A stretch of DNA of 64,000 nucleotides from Rhynchospora pubera. Lineage: Eukaryota; Streptophyta; Magnoliopsida; Poales; Cyperaceae. Within the stretch, counting starts at the first letter, position 1; each line of letters begins with the position of its first letter. Under the pieces are notes generated by a model, which was not told the origin of the DNA, did no database searches, and saw nothing but the letters and a program-made list of their open reading frames with translations. The stretch is taken from the NCBI GenBank assembly GCA_028095005.1, contig CM051462.1, positions 238,508,973 to 238,572,972 of the forward strand, given 5' to 3'. Position numbers and translations under genes: made by a program. Shown in pieces: positions 25,395 through 35,499 of this stretch.

Positions 25395-27186
25395 TTCAAA
25401 TATACGTATGAAAGTAACATAATGTTACAATAAAGAAGAGATATTTTCCAACTATTGCATATATATATATTCTGCACAAAAAATTAGCCTTAGAAAAAAG
25501 ACTACTCTGAATTAGACTTACAAGTGTGCAATAAATAGAAACGCTCCACTTAGGTTATTATACGTTAGTGTCTCTTTTAAATTTTAAGGGACATATTTTC
25601 TTCCCTCTCTTGGCAGCCCTGTCAAGGTGAAAAACATTATTACATGTAAAGTGTTCGTAGTATAGCAAAAAGTAAAATGTTCATTTGACGACCTGATCAA
25701 TTAATTTGCCTAGCTAGTGTTGTTCAATTAATCTCCAAATGCAACTAATTAAGTTCATTTTTTTTAAGGGTTGTGATGCATCAGTCCTGTTGGATACTAG
25801 CGGGACATTGGTGAGTGAGAAACGGTCGAACCCAAATAAGGATTCTCTGAGAGGATTTGAGGTCATCGATGAGATCAAGTATGCGCTTGAGAATGAATGT
25901 CCCCAAACATTTTCCTGTGCTGATATCGTTGCGCTAGCAGCTCGTGATTCAACTGTCTTGGTATACATGTTGTATTCATATTTTTTTAAATCACTCTCTT
26001 TACAATTATAAAAAAAGTTAACGTGGCCCAACTTATTTCATCAATTACATGCATGACATAAGTTATCGCAAATGCATTTGATTGGATATCGATATATTGT
26101 GATGACGTTATAATGAATAAGTTGATGTAGTATGATAGAATTCTTTATTACAGTCCAACCAATAGTACTAAATAAGGTCAAATTTGTCAAACTTCAAAAG
26201 AACAAAAGGACATTTATCTGTAATTCTTCATGCGCGGGTATATATTGTCCTGTTTTAAACTTTTAATATATGAAAATTGAAAATAGACTGGTGGGCCCAG
26301 CTGGGAGGTGCCACTTGGCAGGAGGGACTCTTTGGATGCCAGTGTACAAGGTTCCAACAATAACCTTCCTGCGCCTAATAGCACCCTTTCCTCCATCATC
26401 ACCAAATTCAAGCTTCAAGGCCTTGACATTGTGGATGTTGTTGCTCTCTCAGGTACACATATTTTAGTTATTTATTTTCCAAAGCTGTCATGCAAATACC
26501 TACTGAATTGATGAATAAGGCAATAGCCAATAAGCATTCAACTGTGACAGTAAAATAGAACACATCAGAGAAGAAACACGTGAGATTGATAATGCCTTAT
26601 TTGTTTGAAAGAAGATAGATAAGGTTTTTGCATCATATCACGCCTGTTCATACCGCAAGCGCGCGCGCGCGCTCACACACACAAACACACGAAAGTTAAG
26701 CTCATAATTTCCTCGACTTCCACTAGCTTGTATTGCATGATATCAATTATTTCTTAAATCTGTAATTTAGGAGCCCATACCATTGGGGATACACGGTGCG
26801 TAAGTTTCCGGCAAAGGCTTTACAACCAAAGTGGCAATGGAGTTCCCGACTTCTCCTTAAACCCAGCTTACGCTGCTGGGTTGCGAACCAAGTGTCCCAG
26901 CTCAGGCGGTGACCAGAATCTCTTCTTCTTAGATCTAGTCACCCCATTTAAATTTGACAACCAATATTTCAAGAACCTACTTGTCTACAATGGCATACTG
27001 AACTCGGATGAGGTATTGTTCACACAAAGTGCGCAGACGATGGAGCTTGTGAAGCTATATGCCGAGAATAACGAGCTGTTCTTTGAGCAGTTTGCTAAAT
27101 CTATGGTCAAAATGGGGAATATATCGCCTCTTACGTGGCCAATGGGTGAGATCAGGAAGAATTGCAGGAGAGTCAACCACCATTAA
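19024..27186 (+). CDS. Class III secretory peroxidase, 4 exons
   Basis: Heme peroxidase (EC 1.11.1.7) of the plant secretory family, acting in the cell wall on phenolics with H2O2. Exons 19024-19257, 25769-25960, 26287-26452 and 26771-27186 give 335 residues; the 192- and 166-bp middle exons match the classical four-exon structure. A hydrophobic N-terminus (about 1-27) is a signal peptide. Distal site RLHFHDC and proximal-His motif LSGAHTIG are intact. The eight conserved cysteines are present (HTCPQ, HDCF, GCDAS, ECPQ, SCAD, TRCV, TKCPS, KNCRR). LFPQFY, SEKRSNPNK, GQ-like KLQGLDIVD and MVKMGNISPLT resemble the PER72/PER49/PER36 subgroup, not PER9 itself. The usual HDCFVK/Q is HDCFAK here, at exon 1's last codons. 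Intron 1 is 6.5 kb and filled with transposons; if spliced, the gene looks functional. Confidence 0.93.
20866..20935 (+). other. tRNA-like pol III promoter fragment in the Helitron
   Basis: GGTTCGATCCC at about 20913-20923 is a perfect B-box, and TGGCTAGGCGG about 45 bp before it resembles an A-box with a one-base gap. The stretch could be a degraded tRNA or a SINE head. No cloverleaf was confirmed. Confidence 0.2.
22865..24253 (+). pseudogene. PPR protein fragment captured by the Helitron
   Basis: Pentatricopeptide-repeat segments appear in changing frames: 22865-23071 (TYATLIDGYCRANDPDTAIRL, TYNAVIRKLC), about 23075-23172 (CNTLINAYCKRGEMAMAFKV), 23173-23270 (FTYMVFVNGFCKMRQLDQAR), and after about 570 bp of unrelated sequence 23838-24253 (WLVDGYCTQHNPGS, FIRRLCKNGFVDHALKLLDQ). 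Frameshifts lie near 23068 and 23172, and a TGA falls at about 23970. Intact relatives are organelle RNA-binding proteins. This copy cannot make a full protein. Confidence 0.85.
25363..25400. repeat. (AT)n microsatellite
   Basis: A run of alternating A and T interrupted once by TG, in peroxidase intron 1. Confidence 0.8.
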
Positions 27187-27427
27187 TTGATCGGCAATCA
27201 ATTGAAGACAACACAAATTAAATAATTGATTCTTGATATTAATTACTTTAATTGGGGTCAAACAGGATGCATTGACTTCTTCTAGTTTGGTTCAGTTTCG
27301 GTGGTGTTTCTTCCCCCTTGTTTTTGATCTATTTGGGTGGGATATTGTAATCTTGCATAAATAAATAAAAACATTTGTTTTCGCCTTATTTGTTAAAAAG
27401 GAACATATGATATTATCATGATATATA
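27187..27427 (+). other. Peroxidase 3' UTR and downstream DNA
   Basis: After the stop codon the sequence is AT-rich, with AATAAATAAA-type polyadenylation signals near 27355-27370. Nothing else is seen. Confidence 0.5.
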
Positions 27428-27436
27428 TATATTTTT

Positions 27437-27821
27437 GAGTAATGCTAGAATCAAACATATAGGACGTCAAACACGATGCAAACGTCGCACATTAAAATTT
27501 CGAACGGTCGATCCAAACCGCTCAATATGATCTCTATATTAAAATATCCTTGATAATCAAATTTTATATTTTTTCATATTTTCTAACTATTTTTTTGGAA
27601 TTTTCAAAATTGAAGGGTTCAGAACTTTTTAGATTGAGCATATTGAAAAATTCCAAAAAATAGTAAAAAAAATTTAAAAAATATAAAATTTGGTTTCCAT
27701 GAAGATTTTATAACATAGAACAATTTGAACGGTTTGGATCGGCCATTCCAATTTTAAAAATTAAAATTTTATTGCGTTGGACAAGTGTACGTGTCCTATA
27801 TGTTTGACACTAGCCACTCCC
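27437..27821. mobile_element. 385-bp foldback MITE with 9-bp target duplication
   Basis: Nearly the whole element is one inverted repeat. The ends read GAGTAATGCTAGAATC and, reverse-complemented, GGGAGTGGCTAGTGTC, both followed by AAACATATAGGAC. GATCCAAACCG and a matching AT-rich core follow in both arms. It is flanked by TATATTTTT at 27428-27436 and 27822-27830. A 9-bp duplication suggests Mutator-type transposition, although the flank is of low complexity. Confidence 0.8.
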
Positions 27822-27830
27822 TATATTTTT

Positions 27831-28180
27831 TCTATAACTCTCTTCAAACCTCGGCATAAAATGTTTTCGATGAGGATTCAAGTTTCTGACCGATCAAATG
27901 ATTTTTGTTGGATATTAAGTATTTGATAGTTCTAATTCTCACCTCATACTTATATACGAAAATAAATTAAACTCCAACCTGAAATGAAAATGTAGAAGGT
28001 TTTAACTATATATGTGCATAGACAACACATTTCTGTTTAATCAGACAATTTTTAAATATCCGATGCCTAAATATACGAGTTAGTGGTCTATATATGTGAC
28101 CAGACAAAGAATTTTGACAAAAGAATTAACAATCACTGACCTTGAACTAGGCCCAATTAGTAACGAGGCCCAGAAGCTCA
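27831..28180. other. Short intergenic stretch without a gene
   Basis: AT-rich sequence between the MITE and the large transposon. No coding or RNA signal was recognised. Confidence 0.4.
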
Positions 28181-28189
28181 AACAACTTG

Positions 28190-28385
28190 CCGAAATTTTA
28201 AAAAATAATATTAAAATAATATAATTCAATAAAATTAATATCAATTTAATCAGTTTAATATAAATAGTATCGTAAGATCGGAATCCTGGATTCCGAACGT
28301 TAGATCGGATTCCTGGATTCCGATCTAACGTTAGATCGGATTCTCGGATTCCGATCTAACGTTAGATCGGAATCTGGGATTCCGA
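28190..28385 (+). repeat. Left terminal inverted repeat with palindrome array
   Basis: The outer 85 bp is AT-rich. The inner part (from 28276) holds four units of about 31 bp of the form GATCGGAATCC-N-GGATTCCGATC-TAACGTTA, each nearly palindromic. Confidence 0.92.
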
Positions 28386-28902
28386 ACAGGGCTGTAACTG
28401 CTCAAATTTGCCTTTTTAATATAAAAATTAATTTAATATATGAAATTTTAATATTAAATTAATATATTATGAAATTTTAGTAATATATTTTGAAGATAAT
28501 ATATTAAATTAATATATTTTATTTTACTTCTATTATAAACATTAATTAAATATATAAAATTTTAATATTAAATTAATATATTATAAAATTTTAATATTAA
28601 ATTAATATATTATAAACATTAATTAAATATATATTTTGAACAATTTTAGTATAATATAATTCTATTTTATGAATAATATTTTAATATTTAAAGTTTTGAT
28701 ATTAATTTGATATGGATGGTTTTATTTTTAATATTAAAAATTTTCAATTATGTTAAATATTGTACATAATAAGTACATAATACTTTATGTAATAATTTAT
28801 TTATGGAAATAATTATAATATAAACTTATAATTAAATATTAGATTTATTTCATTTAATTCATAATATTTATGTAATAATTTATTTTTATAGAACTTATTT
28901 AT

Positions 28903-28965
28903 TTGTATGTGTTCACTTAGATCGTTTATATGTTCACTTTGTTTTATGTATATGTTCACCATTAG
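28903..28965. repeat. TGTTCACTT-word repeat shared with 16360-16430
   Basis: The words TGTGTTCACTTAGATC, TATATGTTCACTTTG and TATATGTTCACC occur in the same order as in the foldback near 16370-16430. Two unrelated-looking elements of the window therefore share this piece. Confidence 0.6.
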
Positions 28966-29110
28966 AAGAAGAATTGAATTTTGTAACCATAATATAGATT
29001 AGCACACTAAAATAAAAGAAAGAGAAAAATACATGAAAATCATAATATAATTTAGCACACTAAAATAAATGAACACACCAGGGTACTTAAAAACAAAGTA
29101 ATAAATAAAC

Positions 29111-30019
29111 TTAGAAATCTTGATCATCTACATGTTGCAGAATTTCCTCCCACCAGGGTTGATCTTCTTCCGCATTCATTTCTTGTTGATTACTGGCACC
29201 ATGGTTGTCGGCGAGTTGAGCTGCTTCGTTCCAAAAAGCCTCATCATTTTCTTGTTGATTATTCGCAGCCGGGTTGTCTGCGAATTGAGCGGCTTCGTTC
29301 CAGAAAGCTGCCTCGGCTTCTTGTTGCTCAATCTCAGCCATTCTAGCTACTGCAATTTTGCGTTGTTCATCTCTCATCTTGATCTTGATTAGGCTCTCCT
29401 TAATTTTTTTTCCAATTTTTTCTTGTTGCAACCTCCGGATCTCTTCGGCGGCCTTTTCTTCCATTCTTCTCCTTTCGAACCATTGTTCTTTCACTCTGAA
29501 TCTCTTTACAATTTCATCCCTCTCTTCTTGTTTCTTGTGTTCATCGTAGTGGTCACGCAAAATGGTATCTTTGAAATTGAAAACCTGACCACACTTTGTA
29601 CAACTCACTGTGTGGTCTCCACGAAAATCGTATATGCTTTCGTAAACAATCATGGGTGTAGGATCTGGTTTCCACGGTTTGAGTTCCGGCATCGGTTCAG
29701 GTTCTGTGTAGTACTTTTTATAGAGTTCAGAGTTGCTCGACTCAGGTTTAGTAAGGTAATGTCGCAATCTCTCCCTGCGGTCTCTTTCTGGGCCACCATG
29801 AATGTGCCACTGATAATGGGTGTATAATGGCCACTCGCCACCATATTGTGAATGGATATTGTAGTCGAATTTGCGGTAACATTTATTACATATCGCATGA
29901 TAATCTCCTTTTTCGATCTCATTTGGATTGGCAGGGGAATGTTTGTAATTTGGCAAGTACTCATGTCGAGTAGATGACCATTCCCGCACTTCACTGTCGG
30001 AGGTATTTCCTTTCTCCAT
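29111..30019 (-). CDS. Two-zinc-finger, coiled-coil protein of the Mutator-like element
   Basis: An intact, intronless 302-residue frame from an ATG at 30019-30017. I do not recognise the protein. It has two C2H2-type fingers: C44-X2-C47-X20-H68-X3-H72 with an unusually long loop, and C140-X2-C143-X13-H157-X3-H161. About 162-240 is strongly charged and probably a coiled coil (KKQEERDEIVKRF, RRMEEKAAEEIRRLQQEK). The C-terminal 65 residues are acidic and contain an imperfect repeat of FWNEAAQFADN / FWNEAAQLADN before an end rich in W, E and D. It lies 9.1 kb inside the 21-kb element's left half, same strand as the PMD gene, with tandem arrays in its upstream region. A DNA-binding role at the transposon ends is a guess from fold and context only. 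Confidence 0.75.
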   Translation of the reverse strand: MEKGNTSDSEVREWSSTRHEYLPNYKHSPANPNEIEKGDYHAICNKCYRKFDYNIHSQYGGEWPLYTHYQWHIHGGPERDRRERLRHYLTKPESSNSELYKKYYTEPEPMPELKPWKPDPTPMIVYESIYDFRGDHTVSCTKCGQVFNFKDTILRDHYDEHKKQEERDEIVKRFRVKEQWFERRRMEEKAAEEIRRLQQEKIGKKIKESLIKIKMRDEQRKIAVARMAEIEQQEAEAAFWNEAAQFADNPAANNQQENDEAFWNEAAQLADNHGASNQQEMNAEEDQPWWEEILQHVDDQDF

Positions 30020-30144
30020 GATAGTGAATGTTGAAGGAAGTAGGATTGAGTGGGTGTGACATATTTTTGCTGAGAAAGAATAATTTTATAGATCAGTTTA
30101 GACTTGCAATTATTTAAAATTAATAAATATAATGTGATATTTTT

Positions 30145-30410
30145 TCAGACTTTATCAGAATACGTTTGTCATTTTGCATAGCTTAGGTAGGCATCAGTAT
30201 ACTTTTGAGCTTTTATCAGAGCACGCCTGTCCTTTTGCATAGCTTAGGTAGGCATCAGTATACTTTTGAGCTTTTATCAGAGCACGCCTGTCCTTTTGCA
30301 GTGCTTAGGTAGGCATCAATATACTTTTGAGCTTTTATCAGAGCACGCCTGTCCTTTTGCAGTGCTTAGGTAGGCATCAGTATACTTTTGAGCTTTTATC
30401 AGAGCTTTTA
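30145..30410. repeat. 61-bp tandem repeat, about 4 copies
   Basis: GCTTAGGTAGGCATC recurs at 30181, 30242, 30303 and 30364, a constant period of 61 bp, with AGAGCACGCCTGTCC between. The first copy is the most diverged. The array starts about 125 bp upstream of the zinc-finger ATG, so it lies in its presumed promoter. Confidence 0.9.
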
Positions 30411-30610
30411 TTTAATAATTTGACTTAATTTAATGTAATAAAATCTTATTTAGTTGTTTAAAGTAATTAATTTAATTTAATTTCATTTAGTTAATATAAT
30501 TTGATTGAGCTATTATTTTTTTAACTACTTTAATTTAATTTACAAAATAATATAAATTATTAATTTAATTTTATAATTTTAATTAAAATATAATTATTAA
30601 TTTGATTGTG

Positions 30611-31550
30611 TGACTATCTTGGTCCTTTGTTATTTTTGGTTTGAACAAATGGTACGCCTAAAAATTTTGAAATTTAAGTTTAGGAAAATTCGTCCGCCAA
30701 TTGACAGCTCAGTATTTTTGTTAGAATTTTTCAGAGCGTATTTCATATTTTTGTAGCGCCAAACTTTTCGAATCTGGAGCTGTTTTTTCAGTTCAAAGTG
30801 TGACTATCTTGGTCCTTTGTCATTTTTGTTTTGAACAAATGGTACGCCTAAAAATTTTGAAATTTAAGTTTAGGAAAATTCGTCCGCCAATTGACAGCTC
30901 AGTATTTTTGTTAGAATTTTTCACAGCGTATTTCATATTTTTGTAGCGCCAAACTTTTCGAATCTAGAGCTGTTTTTTCAGTTCAAAGTGTGACTATCTT
31001 GGTCCTTTGTCATTTTTGTTTTGAACAAATGGTACGCCTAAAAATTTTGAAATTTAAGTTTAGGAAAATTCGTCCGCCAATTGACAGCTCAGTATTTTTG
31101 TTAGAATTTTTCAGAGCGTATTTCATATTTTTGTAGCGCCAAACTTTTCGAATCTGGAGCTGTTTTTTCAGTTCAAAGTGTGACTATCTTGGTCCTTTGT
31201 CATTTTTGTTTTGAACAAATGGTACGCCTAAAAATTTTGAAATTTAAGTTTAGGAAAATTCGTCCGCCAATTGACAGCTCAGTATTTTTGTTAGAATTTT
31301 TCACAGCGTATTTCATATTTTTGTAGCGCCAAACTTTTCGAATCTAGAGCTGTTTTTTCAGTTCAAAGTGTGACTATCTTGGTCCTTTGTCATTTTTGTT
31401 TTGAACAAATGGTACGCCTAAAAATTTTGAAATTTAAGTTTAGGAAAATTCGTCCACCAATTGACAGCTCAGTATTTTTGTTAGAATTTTTCACAGCGTA
31501 TTTCATATTTTTGTAGCGTCAAACTTTTCGAATCTAGAGCTGTTGAAAGT
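30611..31550. repeat. 190-bp tandem repeat, 5 copies
   Basis: TGACTATCTTGGTCC starts at 30611, 30801, 30991, 31181 and 31371, an exact 190-bp period. Copies 1 and 3 share CAGAGCG and ATCTGGAGC; copies 2, 4 and 5 share CACAGCG and ATCTAGAGC. A degenerate tail follows to about 31620. The array lies between the PMD 3' end and the zinc-finger promoter. Confidence 0.95.
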
Positions 31551-31742
31551 GTGACTATCTCGTACTTAGGTGTGATAGCGCCAAACTTCATATTTTTCAA
31601 AGCGTTTGTCGTACTTAGGTATTTCGTACTCGTTGTGATTGGTCCTAATTAGTTTTTAGTTATTATAAAATACAAATAAATATAGAACTCATAAATATAT
31701 AAGTCATACATAAGTAAATAAAATATAAAATACAAATAAATC

Positions 31743-33780
31743 CTAAATATGTCCAGTACGGTGGATCCACCTCCCCTCACTAGGGGACCAAATATACGGA
31801 GGACCTGGCGGCTGACGGGGGTCTCGTCCGCGAGCAAGTCCGACATGTGGTGGACGAGGAGCCATCTGAGGAGTGGAATGACGAGGCGGTGCACTAGAAG
31901 AAGAGGCTCCGCCATATGTCTGACCAAATGGACCATAGCTCTGACCGAAAGGAGATGGATGAACTGGAGGTGTGTACGGCTCGTCCAAATGTACTCCAAT
32001 GGATGACAAAAAAGCGTCACCCGGGCTCAAGATAGGCTCGCCCTGAGAATATGGTGGTGGTCCAGGTGGATACTGTGTCTGGTATGGTGGGTACTGGGTC
32101 TGGTACTCATAATGGGTAGGTGGGTCTGGATATGGACCAGGAGGTGGGCCTGGTGGTGTCGGTAACTCGCCAGTGGATATGGGTGGCTGTGTAAATGGGT
32201 GGATGGGCGGCTGTGTGGATGGCTGACTCTCCGTCCGTCTGCTCCGCACAATAGGCTGGCTGGGTCTCGGCTGATCAAAATATGTGTCCCAGTCGTGTAA
32301 AGTCTACCCAGATGGCTGTTACATACAATGATATTACAAATAATATTAATATTATCAATAACAGAATAATAAAAAATAATAATATTACAAATTTTTTGTT
32401 ACCGTCATAAACTGCTGCTCCTCAAATGCAGGCTCTGGCGCGTGATCCTCCTCAGGCGAATCAGGTATGGAGTCTATGTCTGTAGCTAAACCCTTCGACT
32501 CTAAAAGGTGAGGTAACCGATGCGGCTCCCCAACGAGCTCCAACTGCGTCCTGCAGCCTTTCAGCATCTCCTTCCCAGCCCGTCTGAATCCTTTCTTCAC
32601 CGCCCATGCACATGCTCGCAGAGCTTGCGTCAATATGTGCTTGACCTGTTTATTTGTTGTTAGTGACCAAAATACAAATCAATTCATTTTAATTGAGTAA
32701 AAAACTTACCATAGACACCCGCTCGGGCGCATCCTCTAGATAGGTCATCCGGCTAGCTGGAATCTGCTGTGCTACTCCCGGAATGGGGACAAGATGAGCA
32801 CCTCCATGTATCCGCATCCATCTATCGTACGCGGGCAAAATATCGTCACTCCATGGCCGCGCCTCTGCCACCTCGACCTGCGTCGTGTCGGCCCACATCG
32901 CAACCTCTACTGAGAAAAGGTCCTGCAAATCCCTCTGCCGAAATGTGTTGTGCCGGTACTGTAACAAAGCCTCTATCCTCCTCCAAGCCTGTTTTTTTAG
33001 GTCATATGTAATGCACGTATTATAAATATTTCAATTTAAATCACGAAGGTGAAAAGAATAACGTACCGTAGGAAGAGGAGGCGGAACAGTCTGGGACAGC
33101 ATGAACTGATGCATCACCCGATCGGCATAGTGCCACGCCACGACCCAGAAATGGATGCATGGAACGCGAAGCCGGTAGTACCTCTGCTCGTAGCGGGCAT
33201 AAGGAGGCATGACCACCTGTCTGAGCTCATCCTCATATGGCCGCCACACCACGTGTGCATGCTCCATCTTCATTAGTACGTCTCTAGCGTACTCAATACC
33301 GCTGCGAACGGGACCTTTCACCTTTTCGACCTCAGCCGTGTCGTCCATCGCCTGCCAAATCATTACAATTATCATGATTTCAATTATTAAACTAAGTAAT
33401 TAATTTTAAATTACGTAATTTAATTTGTTTACAATTATGAGTAATTTAATTTTAATTTGTTTATAATTATGACTAATTTTAATTGTTTAACTAACTAATT
33501 TCAAATGACGAATTTGGATTAATTTTAACTAATTAATTATTACCTTTCAAATTTTTTTACCAAAATTTTGATTATAATTTTTAAACAAACAAATTGATGT
33601 TATATTACAATATTTCATTTATTTTATTTAAAAAAAATATTATACCTCCCATACGGCGGACATCTCTCAACTGACGGCTTCCTCCAACCTTGAAAACTTT
33701 TCATAACGGACGGGCGACAAAGCAATAACCGGGTGTACGACCACAACTGAAGCAGTAGCCACGGAGCAGGAACCTTCTGA
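31743..33780 (-). pseudogene. PMD (MAIN-like) gene, 3' part, cut by a retrotransposon
   Basis: Second half of the plant mobile domain gene whose 5' part is at 47281-48465. Exons in transcription order: remainder of exon 5 33780-33646, exon 6 33351-33067, exon 7 32988-32710, exon 8 32645-32403, exon 9 32303-31743 (stop). Exon 5 continues the PMD with PWLLLQLWSYTR. Exon 6 carries VVWRPYEDELR and CIHFWVVAWHYADRVMHQF, typical of the C-terminal half of the domain. Exon 9 encodes a Pro/Gln/Tyr-rich low-complexity tail (YPPYQTQYPPGPPPY) ending RWIHRTGHI. I found no splice choice that keeps frame from exon 5 to exon 6: the PMD frame is one base off, and the frame that fits contains a TGA. With the 13.5-kb insertion in exon 5, this copy is broken. 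Confidence 0.85.
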
Positions 33781-33785
33781 GCGCC

Positions 33786-35387
33786 TGATAAATGGTTTTC
33801 ATACTTAGTATTTCAACCATTTATAGGTCTTAATTTCTTGATTTTATGTGCTTTTTCTAATGTTTAACTGTTAATTTAGGCTAGAAGCTAGGTACTGCCA
33901 TGGTTGCTTCATTTTGTATAGGATCTACGCGATGTGGCTACTCGACTCGACATTTTGAGCGATTTTCAGACTGGACCTGCGACCCACAGATCTCACCAGC
34001 GACCCACAGGGAGGCAGCGGGTAGCAGATGTTGACTGGCGAGTTAGGAGACTTCAGCGGGTCGCTAGATGCAGCAGCGGGCCGCTGGAAGATGTTAACCG
34101 ACAGACAAAAATAGCCAGCCAGATTTGCTATCTTCTCCATAACTGCCTGAGCCAAATTTAGAGTCTTTACTTGCACGACCTCCACCATCAGGGAACCGCC
34201 AATGAATGTTATATAAGGATGCAGCGTTGAAGACAGAGGGGTTGGCAATTGAGAGGAAATTTTCTGGGTGAAGGGAGAACAATTCTGCACAGGTCTAGCG
34301 GGTCGCCAGAGACGTCTGCGGGCCGCTGTCGAGTAGCAGAAGACAGAAAGAAGGGATCAAGTTGCTTTTCTGTTGTAACTTTATTTCCTTTTTTATGTTT
34401 TCTTATCTCTTTTATACTTGGATGTTCTGTTTGATGATTTATCGCGAGTAGATACCTTTTTAGGGGCCATGGCAGTGAACCTTTAGTTTATGAATTGATA
34501 TTATTATTTAGTTGATTTACTAGTTGCATGTTGTGTTTTATTTCCTTTCTTTAATTGCTTATCTGATTGGAATTGATTGATTAGATTAGTTTGTTTGTAT
34601 CCATCAAGTATAGGCCTTGCTTGATTAGATAGATAGTTAAGTCCAAGCTTCTCTAAGAAATTAATATCAATTGAGTTAACTTGAAGGGTTATAATCGAAA
34701 GATTAAACCAAGGCTGATTAACGAGAGTTATAAGTCTTTTCTAACAGCGAAAGCGTAAGAATTCATAGGTTAGAAAGGTATAAACCCGTAGCAACTAGAC
34801 CACGAAACGAAAGTTGAAGTTTAGTTCTACTTGATAGATTTGAAGTTAGTTGAATTGAATTCCAGAAACAAAAACGAGAGTTTGATCTGCAGCACTTCAA
34901 CAAAAACCCAATTCTATACACAAAGCAGCATTTAAATCAACTAAGTAATAGACTCAGCTTGACACCAGCGGGCCGCTGAGTGAACCAGCGAGGTGGTCTA
35001 TGCCCGCCAAGTAGCCAGCGACCAGCTGATCAGTCAAGCGACCTGAGTCCACTTTAGCGGGCCGCTACGAAAGCCAGCGGGCCGCTAGGACTGGAATAAA
35101 CTGAAAGAATTAGCATGCCTTAAGCCCCTTACTTCTAATTAGCCAATTAATCCATCTTTACTGCATTCTGTTTTATTTAATATTCACTTAATTAAATTGT
35201 TAATCTTGATACCAAACTCAACAATCTTGCAACCCTCTAGTTTAGTAGATTAAGTAAAATTGAAACTTAGTTATCTAATATCCGTCCTTGTGGTTCGACC
35301 CCTAAAATACTTTGACGATTATCGTACGCTTGCGATACAAATTTGAGTAGAATAGGGTATAATTCTAAAGCAAGAAAATCCCCATCA
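33786..35387 (+). repeat. 5' LTR (1602 bp)
   Basis: Begins TGATAAATGG and ends CCCCATCA. A TATA box TATATAA lies at 34210-34216. At least ten GC-rich CAGCGGGCCGCTG-like words occur in it, in sharp contrast to the AT-rich remainder. Confidence 0.96.
34210..34216 (+). promoter_or_regulatory. TATA box of the 5' LTR
   Basis: TATATAA followed by GGATGCAGCG. It is the likely U3 promoter of the genomic RNA; the same word is at 46103-46109 in the 3' LTR. Confidence 0.55.
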
Positions 35388-35394
35388 TGCTTTT

Positions 35395-35412
35395 TGGCGC
35401 CGTTGCCGGGGA
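35395..35412 (+). other. Primer binding site for tRNA-Asp
   Basis: TGGCGCCGTTGCCGGGGA, seven bases after the LTR, is complementary to the 3' 18 bases of plant tRNA-Asp(GTC) including CCA, as usual in Athila-type elements. Confidence 0.9.
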
Positions 35413-35499
35413 CGGTAGCGATAATTAGGTTCAAATTTTATTTTAATTTGCTAGATTTTTTTACCCTTCTTCACTATCTTTTGCTTTCCTCAATTCTAG

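Larger units (their letters stand above)
19327..25530 (+). mobile_element. Candidate solo LTR split by a Helitron
   Basis: A sequence of plant LTR character begins at 19327 with TGTCACACCCCGAGAAGGG, preceded by ATAAA (19322-19326). It includes a TATA-like GGTATAAATAC near 20483. After removing the Helitron 20699-24884, the next place ending in CA and followed by ATAAA is 25529-25535 (GTGTGCA then ATAAA). That would be a solo LTR of about 2.0 kb with a 5-bp target duplication. The left boundary is convincing; the right one rests on a 5-bp match and could be chance. Confidence 0.4.

Noticed and set aside
33925..34290. 121-aa minus-strand frame present twice (also 45818-46183)
   Set aside because: Lies in both LTRs and is duplicated only because the LTRs are; no protein similarity recognised.
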